Source: JAVVTQ01 sp036653595 (GTDB lineage Bacteria > Bacillota > Clostridia > Oscillospirales > Ruminococcaceae). From it: DNA of 42,071 nt. Shown here one piece after another: positions 23,984-31,829 of this stretch. A model generated the notes under the pieces. The model saw nothing but the letters and a program-made list of their open reading frames with translations. It did no database searches and was not told the DNA's origin. The DNA lies in the NCBI GenBank assembly GCA_036653595.1, contig JAVVTQ010000012.1:1-42071 (forward strand), given 5' to 3'. Every line of letters begins with the position of its first letter. Positions within the stretch are counted from its first letter, which is position 1. A program made the translations under genes and the position numbers.

Positions 23984-25009
23984 ATGAAAAACAAAAGCAG
24001 AATAGAAACAATCCAATCGATAGCGGTGGTTTTGGCAATAACGGGAATATTGGCGGTTTTGGCAAAATTTCTCGGAAAGCTGACAAACGACATAATAGGC
24101 GCAAGCGTAATTGCTCTGATTATCGGCATGGCGATACATCCGCTTATTAAAAATGTATCGTTGCTGAAACCCGGGCTCAACTTTGTCTCCTCGAAAATGC
24201 TGAAGTTCGGAATAATACTGACGGGTGCAACGCTCAGCCTCGCTGACCTCGCAAAAACCGGCTCCAAGGCGCTTATAATGATATGCTGTGTCTTTGTCAT
24301 CGCATTTGGCCTGGGAGAGCTGTTAAAGCGCTTGCTTCACCTCAATTGGAAGCTCAGCTCCCTGATGTCCATAGGGACGGCTATTTGCGGCGGAACTGCA
24401 ATTGCCGCCGTCGCACCTGTAATCGACGCGGACGACAGCGACGTTGCATATTCCATATCGCTGACTTTTCTTTTTGACATGGTCGTCGTTATATTGCTGC
24501 CCATCATTGGACACATGGCCGGTCTGACGGACGCGAATTTCGGACTTTGGGCAGGAACAGCCGTCAACGACACCTCGTCGGTTGTCGCGGCAGGCTATGC
24601 CTTTTCCGATGCAGCGGGCATGGTTGCCGTTGTGGTTAAGCTCGCAAGAACGCTCATGATTGTTCCGATGGTTGTGATATTTTCAATAATCGCCGCCAAA
24701 AAGCGCAAGGCTGACAACGGCGCACAGACGGTGAACAAAAAAGGCTCGGTGCTGAAAATATTCCCGTGGTTTGTAGTCGGATTTGTTGTGTTGGCAGCTC
24801 TCGGCTCAATCATCGACATCCCGTCAAACATTTCCGCAATTATCGGAAAGTCAAGCAAGTTCGTTATGATTATGGCGCTCGGTGCAATAGGGATGAAAAC
24901 CGATATTACAATGTTTGTCAAAAAGGGCGCAAAGCCGCTTATTTACAAGGTGCTGCTCGCCGCATCGATTACAGTGACGACATTTGCGCTGCAAAGTATA
25001 TTAATATAG
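23984..25009 (+). CDS. yeiH: YeiH-family (UPF0324) putative anion exporter
   Basis: A 341-residue membrane protein with about ten hydrophobic segments. Family blocks are present: MSIGTAICGGTAIAAVAPVIDA and GLWAGTAVNDTSSVVAAGYAFSD. YeiH proteins are annotated as putative sulfate/sulfite-type exporters, with little experimental proof. GGAGAG precedes the ATG. Here the gene leads an operon with two ADP-ribosylglycohydrolase-family genes and a PfkB kinase, only 18 bases before the first of them. That setting would suit a transporter for a product or substrate of the hydrolases as well as for a sulfur oxyanion. Confidence 0.88.
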   Translation: MKNKSRIETIQSIAVVLAITGILAVLAKFLGKLTNDIIGASVIALIIGMAIHPLIKNVSLLKPGLNFVSSKMLKFGIILTGATLSLADLAKTGSKALIMICCVFVIAFGLGELLKRLLHLNWKLSSLMSIGTAICGGTAIAAVAPVIDADDSDVAYSISLTFLFDMVVVILLPIIGHMAGLTDANFGLWAGTAVNDTSSVVAAGYAFSDAAGMVAVVVKLARTLMIVPMVVIFSIIAAKKRKADNGAQTVNKKGSVLKIFPWFVVGFVVLAALGSIIDIPSNISAIIGKSSKFVMIMALGAIGMKTDITMFVKKGAKPLIYKVLLAASITVTTFALQSILI

Positions 25010-25027
25010 AATTATTAGGAGGATCAA

Positions 25028-26077
25028 ATGACAGAGAGACAAGATAAGATTCTCGGAAGCCTTTTGGCAGGGGCTATCGGAGATGCTGTTGGCGTGAGCA
25101 CCGAAACCCGACATGCGAAGGCTATAAAGGAACGCTTTGGCGGATTAGTCAGAGATTTTACGCAGCCCACGGATGATGGCCGCGGCCGCGGCGCAAAGAT
25201 GGGTGTCGTAACAGACGATTTTTCGATGGCCTTTATCACACTAGAGGAAATAGTAAAATCCAAAACCAGAATAACGGAAGACACGGCAAAAAAAGCACTC
25301 GCCAGGTGGATGACATACCCGCAGTATTCGAGATACATCGGACCCACAACGCTGGCTGCCATCGCGCGCATAACAGGTGTTGAGACAGAATATCCGTTTG
25401 AACAGCTTTCAACGGCGCATATGCTCTGCATCAATTCAAGGGCGACAAACGGTGCGGGAATGAAATGCGGAATAATGGGCCTCTTTAACGCGGGCGACCT
25501 CGACAATGCAATAGAGGAAACGATAACGATGTGCATGCCCACACACGACAATGTCCTGGCACTGTCTGCGGCATGTGCGATATCGGTGGCAACGGCCAAG
25601 GCAATGCTGCCTGACGTTTCGTATGTGGAGGTTATACAGGCTGGGCTTTACGGAGCAAGACAGGGCTACAAGCGCGCAGAAGAGCGCGGCGCAAGACCGG
25701 TTGCGGGCGGAAGCATCGAAAAACGCATGCAGATGGCCGTGGAAATTGGTCTGAATAACTGCGATGATTTTGAAAAAGCAATGAATGAAATTGCCGACAT
25801 AATAGGTGGCGGACTTTATGCCTACGAATCAATACCGGCTGTTTTTGGCCATATTGCGGCGTGCAAGGGACGTGTTTTGGACTCGGTTTTCATGGGCGTC
25901 AACGCCGGTGACGACACAGATACCGTGGCGTGCATGACGGGCTTTATCGTCGGAGCGCTAAACGGGACACAGGATATTCCAAAGAAATTTCTGCAAAAGC
26001 TCAATGAAATGAATGGTTTTGATTTGACGCAAATGGCGTTGGATGTTGACAAAACCCTACAGCAGGGGGAAATATGA
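25028..26077 (+). CDS. ADP-ribosylglycohydrolase-family enzyme, catalytic residues intact
   Basis: A 349-residue member of the DraG/ARH fold. The N-terminal GAIGDAVG block (15-22), the metal-binding T62-D63-D64 in VVTDDFSMA, and the C-terminal N292-A-G-D295-D296-T297-D298-T299 correspond to the residues that hold the two magnesium ions in known ARH/DraG enzymes. It should cleave an N- or O-glycosidic bond at a ribosyl (possibly ADP-ribosyl or nucleoside-like) group. AGGAGG precedes the ATG. Its setting with a PfkB kinase recalls yegU-yegV of enterobacteria, so a small-molecule catabolic role is more likely than protein de-ADP-ribosylation. The exact substrate is unknown. Confidence 0.9.
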   Translation: MTERQDKILGSLLAGAIGDAVGVSTETRHAKAIKERFGGLVRDFTQPTDDGRGRGAKMGVVTDDFSMAFITLEEIVKSKTRITEDTAKKALARWMTYPQYSRYIGPTTLAAIARITGVETEYPFEQLSTAHMLCINSRATNGAGMKCGIMGLFNAGDLDNAIEETITMCMPTHDNVLALSAACAISVATAKAMLPDVSYVEVIQAGLYGARQGYKRAEERGARPVAGGSIEKRMQMAVEIGLNNCDDFEKAMNEIADIIGGGLYAYESIPAVFGHIAACKGRVLDSVFMGVNAGDDTDTVACMTGFIVGALNGTQDIPKKFLQKLNEMNGFDLTQMALDVDKTLQQGEI

Positions 26078-27108
26078 TGAACAAAGCTTACAATAAAACG
26101 CTCGGCGCACTGCTTGCGGCAGCAATCGGAGATGCAATGGGAGCGCCGCTCGCCTCGCGCACAACGGAGCTGATAAGAAAAGATTTTGGAAATGGCGATT
26201 TCGTATACGACTATAAGGATTTGCTGCACGACTGTGTCGCATTTGACATGCCCAAGGGCGCGGTGACAGAGGGCTTTTCAAGCGCATATGTTTTTGCAGA
26301 GCATATAGTCCGCAATGGCGGAAAAGTCAGCGATGAGATTGCCAGAAAAGCGCTATTCGACTGGAAAGACGGGGAGAACACCAAAAAGTATTTTGACAGA
26401 TATGCGGGCGCCACAACAAGAAAAGGCGTCGCGATAATCGAGAGCAAGTACAGCGGTGATGAGGGCAGGGATCATCTTCTGTTCGAGTGCAGGACCGCGA
26501 CATGCGGCGCCGCGATGAGGGGCTGGACGGCGGGACTTTTCAATCGTGAAAACCCGGATGCCGCGGCACAGGATGCGGTGACCATAGGGTATGTCTCGCA
26601 CGACAATCCCATTTCGCTGTCAGCCGGTTCAGCCGTTGCAGCAGCCGTGTCGGCAGCTTATAAGGAAAACGTCAAGCTGGGCGAAATTCTGGACGTGGGC
26701 ATGGAATATCTAAAGCTGTATTTTGAAAAGACTTGGAAAATAGGACGCCCGTCATCGGGAGCAAGTATAATAAGGCGGATGGAAATAGCGATAGAAACCG
26801 GCATTAAATACGGAAATGATTTTGAAAAATGCATGGTTGAAATGAACGACTGTGTGGGGCTGGGAGAGCTTGCCAGCGAATCGATTCCGTCGGCGTTCGG
26901 CTTTCTCACCGCAGCGGGTGGAGACGTTATGAAAACGATATATCTTGCCATAAATGCCGGAAACAACTGTGACACAATCGCAATGCTCGCCGGCGCTATG
27001 GCAGGGGCATACAAGGGAGCAGACTCTATACCCTCGGGGCACCTCAAGATGCTCAGTGAGGTGAACAATATGGATATTGAGGGCCTGGCCCGTGAAATAA
27101 CAGCGTGA
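26074..27108 (+). CDS. ADP-ribosylglycohydrolase paralogue lacking metal ligands (probable pseudoenzyme)
   Basis: A 344-residue paralogue of the preceding gene with the same layout (AAAIGDAMGAPL at the start, SESIPSAFGFL and INAG near the end). The metal-binding positions have changed: TDD has become T65-E66-G67, and GDDTDT has become N297-N298-C299-D300-T301 after the conserved NAG. A normal binuclear magnesium centre therefore seems impossible. The reading frame is intact and coupled to the first gene by an ATGA overlap, so it is kept under selection. It may form a heteromer with, or regulate, the active paralogue. Confidence 0.88.
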   Translation: MMNKAYNKTLGALLAAAIGDAMGAPLASRTTELIRKDFGNGDFVYDYKDLLHDCVAFDMPKGAVTEGFSSAYVFAEHIVRNGGKVSDEIARKALFDWKDGENTKKYFDRYAGATTRKGVAIIESKYSGDEGRDHLLFECRTATCGAAMRGWTAGLFNRENPDAAAQDAVTIGYVSHDNPISLSAGSAVAAAVSAAYKENVKLGEILDVGMEYLKLYFEKTWKIGRPSSGASIIRRMEIAIETGIKYGNDFEKCMVEMNDCVGLGELASESIPSAFGFLTAAGGDVMKTIYLAINAGNNCDTIAMLAGAMAGAYKGADSIPSGHLKMLSEVNNMDIEGLAREITA

Positions 27109-27126
27109 AATAGCAGCGTGAAATAG
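27091..27126 (+). repeat. Short tandem repeat at the end of the second hydrolase gene
   Basis: CAGCGTGAAATAG occurs twice in perfect tandem (27101-27113, 27114-27126) and a partial copy CGTGAAATA precedes it at 27091, all with a 13-bp period. The TGA stop lies in the first full copy. It looks like a replication-slippage product just before the kinase ribosome site. Confidence 0.7.
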
Positions 27127-27148
27127 ACAAAAAAGGCGGTGTCAGAAA

Positions 27149-28069
27149 ATGTCTGATAAAAATTACTCGGTTCTCATCAGCGTGCTGCACATGGACGAGT
27201 ACTATACAATAGATTCATGGCCACAAGAAGGCGATAAGGTGGAGATAAAGCCTCACGGAAAGCAGCCGGGAGGACGTGTGGCAAACACGTCCTGTGTCAT
27301 GGCGAAGCTGGGCGACGATGTCAGATTTTTCGACGTTTTGAGCAATGACGCTTCCGACGCATTTCTCTTGGATGACCTGAAAAAATATGGTGTAAATGTT
27401 GACGGCGTCAGTTATGTTGATGGGCTTGTAAACTCGCGCTGCATGAATATTCTTTCAAAAAGGGATAAGACTTGTCTTAAGATAGTGAACCCAAAGCCAA
27501 AGGTCAAGCTCAGCAATGAGCAATGGGAGCTGTTTTTAAATGCAAATTACATCTATTGCGCGATGGGATTTCATGAACTTTTGGAAAATTCACGGGAAAG
27601 CTTCGCCACATTTATCAAGCATGGCGCAAGACTGGCGATGGATATAGAAGAGGGATTTTCCGTTGAGGATCAGCAGTATTATTTTGGAATTTCCGATGTG
27701 CTGTTTTTCAACCATTATGGATTTGAGAGCAATGCAAAAATTTCCGGTGGAGAAGAGATATTTTTGCAGAGTCTGTTTAAAAAAGGCGTGAAATTCGTTG
27801 TTATAACGCTCGGCAAGGACGGCTGCAAGGTTATAACAAATAAAAAAACCGTATATGAGGCTGCATATGACATCGACGTTGTGGATCCCAGCGGTGCAGG
27901 AGATACGTTTAATGGCGCTTTTTTGCACGGTCTTATGAAAGGCTGGAGCGTCGAGAGATGCGCTAAATTCGCCATAGCTGCGTCGAACTACTGTGTCTCG
28001 ACATTTGGACCGAGAAGCGGTGCGGTCCCGGAAGAAAAGATTATGGAATTTATCAAAGACCATAAATAA
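27149..28069 (+). CDS. PfkB-family carbohydrate/nucleoside kinase (YegV-like context)
   Basis: A 306-residue ribokinase-superfamily kinase. The first signature appears as KQPGGRVANTSCVMAKLG and the second, with the catalytic Asp, as VVDPSGAGDTFNGAF (about 247-261). It phosphorylates a sugar or nucleoside hydroxyl with ATP. GGCGGTG precedes the ATG. The gene follows two ADP-ribosylglycohydrolase-family genes in one operon, matching the yegU-yegV pairing, so it probably phosphorylates the sugar released by the active hydrolase. It ends before a strong hairpin. Confidence 0.9.
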   Translation: MSDKNYSVLISVLHMDEYYTIDSWPQEGDKVEIKPHGKQPGGRVANTSCVMAKLGDDVRFFDVLSNDASDAFLLDDLKKYGVNVDGVSYVDGLVNSRCMNILSKRDKTCLKIVNPKPKVKLSNEQWELFLNANYIYCAMGFHELLENSRESFATFIKHGARLAMDIEEGFSVEDQQYYFGISDVLFFNHYGFESNAKISGGEEIFLQSLFKKGVKFVVITLGKDGCKVITNKKTVYEAAYDIDVVDPSGAGDTFNGAFLHGLMKGWSVERCAKFAIAASNYCVSTFGPRSGAVPEEKIMEFIKDHK

Positions 28070-28190
28070 GGGATCGCTTGGTAAAAATTCATAGAGACAC
28101 GGCGATTCTTCGGTGATGGCATTGAAAAACGACCGACTTGTCGCGGCTTGACAGCATTCGGAGAAGACGCTATCTTTAAAGCTATAAAAA

Positions 28191-28231
28191 CAGAGAAACA
28201 AGCGCCGCGTTAAGCGGCGCTTGTTTCTCTG
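28191..28231. terminator. Strong hairpin between convergent genes
   Basis: An 18-bp perfect stem (28191-28208 with 28214-28231) and a 5-base loop. A-rich left and T-containing right flanks fit a two-way terminator for the kinase operon and the rhodanese gene. The stretch 28070-28190 shows nothing else. Confidence 0.8.
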
Positions 28232-28266
28232 TTGGGAATACTCGGGGCTTGGGGCGCTGATGGGCT

Positions 28267-28749
28267 TTATGGCGCGACGTATGCGCCTGTAGCGGTCTTG
28301 AAGGTCCAGTCCTCAAACTCTCCAAAATCCTTTACGTTGGTGTAGCCCATAGCGATGAGCTTTTTGGCAAATTCGCCGGATCCTTTTCCATAGACGAGGA
28401 CTTCCATCTTTTTGTCGGGCAGCTTTGTGGCAGCGGAGCTTTCAAGGTCTGCCATAGACATCGGCATGGCGCCCTCAACATGCTTTTTGTTGTAGGTTTC
28501 GGTGTCGCGAACATCGATAATCATGATTTTGTCGCCGCTGCCTATTCGCTTGTTGGCTTCATCGGCAGTTATTTTGGAATAGGTGCCGGCCGTACCCTCA
28601 GGTTTGACGGGGTCGGGCTTCGGCGAAGTGCCGCTGTCGGGCTTTACTGGCTTTTCGGGCTTTGACGGCTTGCCGGTGCATGCACACATCGCGAAGGCGA
28701 GCGTCAGCACGACGGTAAGGGCAAGAATAACGGTAAGCTTTCTTTTCAT
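28267..28749 (-). CDS. Rhodanese-like lipoprotein without catalytic Cys
   Basis: A 160-residue secreted protein: a signal peptide with candidate lipidation Cys at 22 or 24 (AFAMCAC), a Lys/Pro-rich linker (27-52) and a rhodanese fold (about 57-155) with IIDVRDTETYNKKHVEGAMP. In the active-site loop the usual Cys is replaced by Gly121 (VLVYGKGSGEFAKKL), so sulfur transfer is not expected. Such domains can serve as binding or redox-inert modules. GGAGAG precedes the ATG. It is transcribed alone, convergent with the kinase operon. Confidence 0.88.
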   Translation of the reverse strand: MKRKLTVILALTVVLTLAFAMCACTGKPSKPEKPVKPDSGTSPKPDPVKPEGTAGTYSKITADEANKRIGSGDKIMIIDVRDTETYNKKHVEGAMPMSMADLESSAATKLPDKKMEVLVYGKGSGEFAKKLIAMGYTNVKDFGEFEDWTFKTATGAYVAP

Positions 28750-29053
28750 TTACATCTCTCCTATTTTTGTAGAATAATCTTGCGGCGACGCGGATGCTGT
28801 ATATTTGCGCAGCTGCGGTCTTCCAAAAGAATTCTTGACTTATATTTCCCGCTTTATGCAATAAAAATTCACAATTTGCCATGGAGCAGACATTTTTACA
28901 TAAAAAGGGTGCTTGTCAAAGTTATCGAGTGATGCATGGCAGGAGCGCGAGATGAATTAAAGCAATCGCACACAGGGCGCGGGTTGTTTTTGATGCGGTT
29001 GCGCGGTACAATTAAACCATTGGAAAAAATATAGATGATGCAAGGAGCAAAGA
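28750..29053. other. 304-base divergent intergenic region
   Basis: The right half contains the promoter of the DUF2087 gene (next entry). For the rhodanese gene on the minus strand I see only weak candidates, such as TTGCAT near 28860. Nothing else stands out. Confidence 0.4.
28984..29012 (+). promoter_or_regulatory. SigA-type promoter of the DUF2087 gene
   Basis: TTGTTT (28984-28989), exactly 17 bases, TACAAT (29007-29012), 41 bases before the start codon. Confidence 0.6.
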
Positions 29054-29371
29054 ATGGAAAACGTATTTGTTGAAGAGCAGGGGCTTTCACAAGAGGAAAA
29101 AGAAAAGATATTAAACGGGGTGCTGGCCTCGCGCGAGCCGCTCAGGCTCAAGGTGCTTTCCTCAAAACGCAAGAAACTCATAGTCACGCTTGAGGAGGTC
29201 GCAAAATTATTCGAAGACGGCAGAAAATATGCCGAGAGCGAGGTCAACGGCATACTCACGAAGGTGTGGGAGGACTATGCGGTGCTTCGCCGTTCTTTGA
29301 TTGATTTTGGATTTCTTATCAGAACACCCGATGGCAGGGAATACAAAAAGATGAGTGATAAAGAGCTGTGA
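29054..29371 (+). CDS. DUF2087-family protein, possible transcription regulator
   Basis: A 105-residue protein. After a 25-residue leader the DUF2087 domain covers about residues 28-98, with KVLSSKRKKLIVTLEEVAKLFEDGRKYAESEVNGIL and YAVLRRSLIDFGFLIRTPDGREYKK as its hallmark blocks. The domain is winged-helix-like and is often found alone or fused to ArsR-type regulators, so nucleic-acid binding is likely; the target is unknown. AAGGAG precedes the ATG and a good promoter lies upstream. Confidence 0.88.
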   Translation: MENVFVEEQGLSQEEKEKILNGVLASREPLRLKVLSSKRKKLIVTLEEVAKLFEDGRKYAESEVNGILTKVWEDYAVLRRSLIDFGFLIRTPDGREYKKMSDKEL

Positions 29372-29460
29372 TGTTCCCTTAGTGCCTGCCGAAAACAGGT
29401 AACCAATTTCCCCGCGGTGCATATTGTGAGATGAAAGATATCGCCTTGGGGGGTAATTTT

Positions 29461-30120
29461 GTGGCTACAATATATGTGTTTAACAATGCGACAAATGCGG
29501 TTGAAAAATACATTAGAGCGAGCAATGAGCCGATGCCGTACAACATAGGCGGAACGCTCACGGTGCGTGAATTCTTGCGCGGCAGCGGCAGCGATACAGC
29601 GTGGACTGACCTTGTCACGATGAACGCGTTTAATCAGTTTCGAAGCTTTTGGGGGAAACCGATTGTAATAAACTATGCGTTCAACAGAATCAAAGGAGCG
29701 GGAGAACCGGATTATCCCCAGCGGTTCGCCGGCACGTTCTTTTCGATGGGCGGGAATATGAGGACAACGGAGCTGGAGGAGCTGCACGATGCCGCAGTCG
29801 AAAGCGGGGCGTTTCATGTTGTATATCCTTTAAACCCGCGAATAGGTGAGGTATACATGGACGTCAGATACCTCCCGGCAAACCTATTTGTAACCTCCGG
29901 GTTTCCTTATGGGAATTACGGCATGAAGGGCAATTACGTATTCCTTATGCAGGATTGCCTCATCGCGCTGGGATACGACACAGGCGGTCTGGACGGTGTA
30001 TTCGGAGAAAAGACAAGAGATGCGGTAAAGCGATATCAGAATGACAGATACCTTACGGACGACGGCTTTGTGGGACGTGTAGAGTGGGATTCTTTGCTTT
30101 TTGCCGCGGGGTATAAATAG
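29461..30120 (+). CDS. Degenerate M15-peptidase-like protein with C-terminal peptidoglycan-binding domain
   Basis: A 219-residue protein. The N-terminal 150 residues resemble the peptidoglycan-binding/M15-like proteins of Firmicutes that start ATVFVYNPATN and contain a QHYAG...FDVG zinc motif. Here these read Q87-R88-F-A-G and F-S95-M-G, and the later HFD-type motif reads VYMDVR, so the zinc ligands appear lost. A PG_binding_1 domain follows (about 155-216: YVFLMQDCLIALGYDTGGLDGVFGEKTRDAVKRYQ). I chose GTG 29461, with GGGGGG at 7 bases, because it begins the conserved ATIYVFNNATN block. There is no signal peptide, so export is unclear. The family comparison is from memory. Confidence 0.75.
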   Translation: MATIYVFNNATNAVEKYIRASNEPMPYNIGGTLTVREFLRGSGSDTAWTDLVTMNAFNQFRSFWGKPIVINYAFNRIKGAGEPDYPQRFAGTFFSMGGNMRTTELEELHDAAVESGAFHVVYPLNPRIGEVYMDVRYLPANLFVTSGFPYGNYGMKGNYVFLMQDCLIALGYDTGGLDGVFGEKTRDAVKRYQNDRYLTDDGFVGRVEWDSLLFAAGYK

Positions 30121-30141
30121 AGAAAACGGCAAGCGGCGATG

Positions 30142-30170
30142 TTGCCAAAGGTGCAAGGATATAGTAGAAT
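30142..30170 (+). promoter_or_regulatory. SigA-type promoter of the transglutaminase-like gene
   Basis: TTGCCA (30142-30147), 17 bases, TAGAAT (30165-30170), 28 bases before the start codon. Confidence 0.6.
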
Positions 30171-30198
30171 AGAGATATAAACTAAGAGGGAACGGCTA

Positions 30199-31368
30199 AT
30201 GAAAAAAATAATTGCGCTGGTTGTTTGCGCCGTCGCTGCCATATGTCTGCTGTGGAAACCTTTCCCGACAGTTTCGGAGATTGTTGCCGGAGTGAGAACC
30301 TCCTACGCAAGCGACATTGTCGAGCAGAAAGGTGAGTACCGCATCGGAATGCCCGAGAAAGATGTCGAGCTGTATGACTTTCTCGCCGAGGGCATACTCG
30401 ACTGCAAGGAAGAACTGACGGTGCGCAGAGCGGGCTACACAAAGGACGATGTCACCCGCATTATGTGGTATATGATGTGCGACCACCCGGAAATTTTCTG
30501 GGTGGATTGGTACAATTTTTATTGTCTCGAAGGGGTGGGCGGCACACTTGTTGTCAAGCCCGTCTATACATATCCTACAGCCGATGTCGCGGATATGACG
30601 CGCAAACTGGACACAGCCGTCAAGGAAATTGTTGCGGCAGTGAAGGCGCAGGGACTTGATACTCAGTACAAGCAGGCGCTGAGTGTCCACGATATGCTGA
30701 CAGAGCGGGTGAGATATGACGAGTCGCTTGAGGCGGGTAACCTGCACGATGTTTACGGTGCGCTGGTCAACGGCGTTGCTGTGTGCGACGCCTATGCAAA
30801 GTCGTACAAGCTGCTGCTAAATGAACTTGGGATTGATTGCACATACATAGAGGGTGTCGTCGTTGACAGCGAGCCCGATGTCGGACACGCATGGAATCTT
30901 GCAAATTTGGACGGACAATATTCGCACATAGATGTCACATGGGACGATTTGGACAACGAAATTAAAAATGAAAGCACGGGCGTGAACTTTGCCTCACATG
31001 CTTTTTTTGCCCTTTCCGACGCGGAGATTTTCAAAACACACACCGTCACCATGAAGGAGGCAGTGCTTCCGGCTGCAATCGGCACAAATTACTATGCTGA
31101 CAGAGGCCTGCAAAGCGCAAACTTTGAAGAAATTGTGGACAATGCCGCGCATGTCCTTGCGGAAAATGTGCGCAAAGGTGTTTATGCGTTCGAATTTTGC
31201 GCTGTCACAAAGGAAGCCGCGACAGCGATGACAGCCGAGTATTTCCCAATAGGAAAAGCTATTGACAAGGCAAACGAGCTGCTCAAGCCCGACAAAATTA
31301 CACTGAAACAGCAATATGTCCCGTTTGTCGATGAATACAGAAACACGATAGCCGTTTTTTGCTCCTGA
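30199..31368 (+). CDS. Exported transglutaminase-like (papain-fold) protein
   Basis: A 389-residue protein with an N-terminal signal/anchor segment (about 3-20). The central transglutaminase-like core shows a complete Cys-His-Asp set: C196 in NGVAVCDAYAKSYK, H230 in VGHAWNLANLDG and D245 in HIDVTWDD. Bacterial relatives act as proteases, amidases or cross-linkers on the cell surface; the substrate cannot be deduced. The region before residue 150 and the C-terminal 120 residues match no domain I recognise. AGAGGG precedes the ATG and a clear promoter lies upstream; a hairpin terminator follows, so it is monocistronic. Confidence 0.85.
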   Translation: MKKIIALVVCAVAAICLLWKPFPTVSEIVAGVRTSYASDIVEQKGEYRIGMPEKDVELYDFLAEGILDCKEELTVRRAGYTKDDVTRIMWYMMCDHPEIFWVDWYNFYCLEGVGGTLVVKPVYTYPTADVADMTRKLDTAVKEIVAAVKAQGLDTQYKQALSVHDMLTERVRYDESLEAGNLHDVYGALVNGVAVCDAYAKSYKLLLNELGIDCTYIEGVVVDSEPDVGHAWNLANLDGQYSHIDVTWDDLDNEIKNESTGVNFASHAFFALSDAEIFKTHTVTMKEAVLPAAIGTNYYADRGLQSANFEEIVDNAAHVLAENVRKGVYAFEFCAVTKEAATAMTAEYFPIGKAIDKANELLKPDKITLKQQYVPFVDEYRNTIAVFCS

Positions 31369-31397
31369 CGATGTGTGTCAGGCTTTTCTGCTAATAT

Positions 31398-31450
31398 AAA
31401 ACGCCATTGAAGCGAGCGACTTAAAGGTCGTGGCTTAAATGGCGTTTTTT
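31398..31450 (+). terminator. Terminator of the transglutaminase-like gene
   Basis: The outer stem AAAACGCCATT (31398-31408) pairs with AATGGCGTTTT and encloses a second stem GCGAC/GTCG-type; a run of six T residues ends the structure. Confidence 0.85.
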
Positions 31451-31829
31451 CGAGGGAGAAGTTGGTATATGCAAAAGCAGACAAAGCCAGATGTGATTGA
31501 CGCTATTAAGAGCTTCTGACTTATCCTCGGCGAAGAAAATTTTGACGTGGCCTACAACATTTTTGGCAGCCTCTGAAAAATGCGCCGTGTCGTGGAATTG
31601 ATTTTAAAAACACCCACATCGCACCGCAATAAATAGTAATTTGCGGTATAAACAGAGTGTAATTGAGAAATTGTATGACAAACGCACAGAACAAAGGCTG
31701 TAATTTGCGATTTGTGTTGTTCGAAAGTTTAAAAAAAGCTCTGAATTTAAGTAAACTAAAATGAAAGAGGACAACATTGTGATACAATATTATTCGCGAG
31801 CGTTGTCAGGAAAAAGTTTTGGGGGTAAA
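31451..31829 (+). other. Intergenic stretch with a possible decayed small gene
   Basis: From ATG 31469, preceded by GGGAGA at 9 bases, a frame runs 16 codons to TGA (31517-31519), continues 18 codons to TGA (31574-31576), then 19 codons to TAG (31634-31636). The pieces read like coding sequence (for example KPDVIDAIKSF, LILGEENFDVAYNIFGSL), so this may be a remnant broken by nonsense changes. No promoter is seen before it. The end of the stretch holds the extended -10 listed next. Confidence 0.25.
31780..31788 (+). promoter_or_regulatory. Extended -10 promoter of the fructokinase-like gene
   Basis: TG-A-TACAAT, with TACAAT at 31783-31788. It supports translation start at 31830; an in-frame ATG at 31761 would lie upstream of the transcript. 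Confidence 0.45.
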
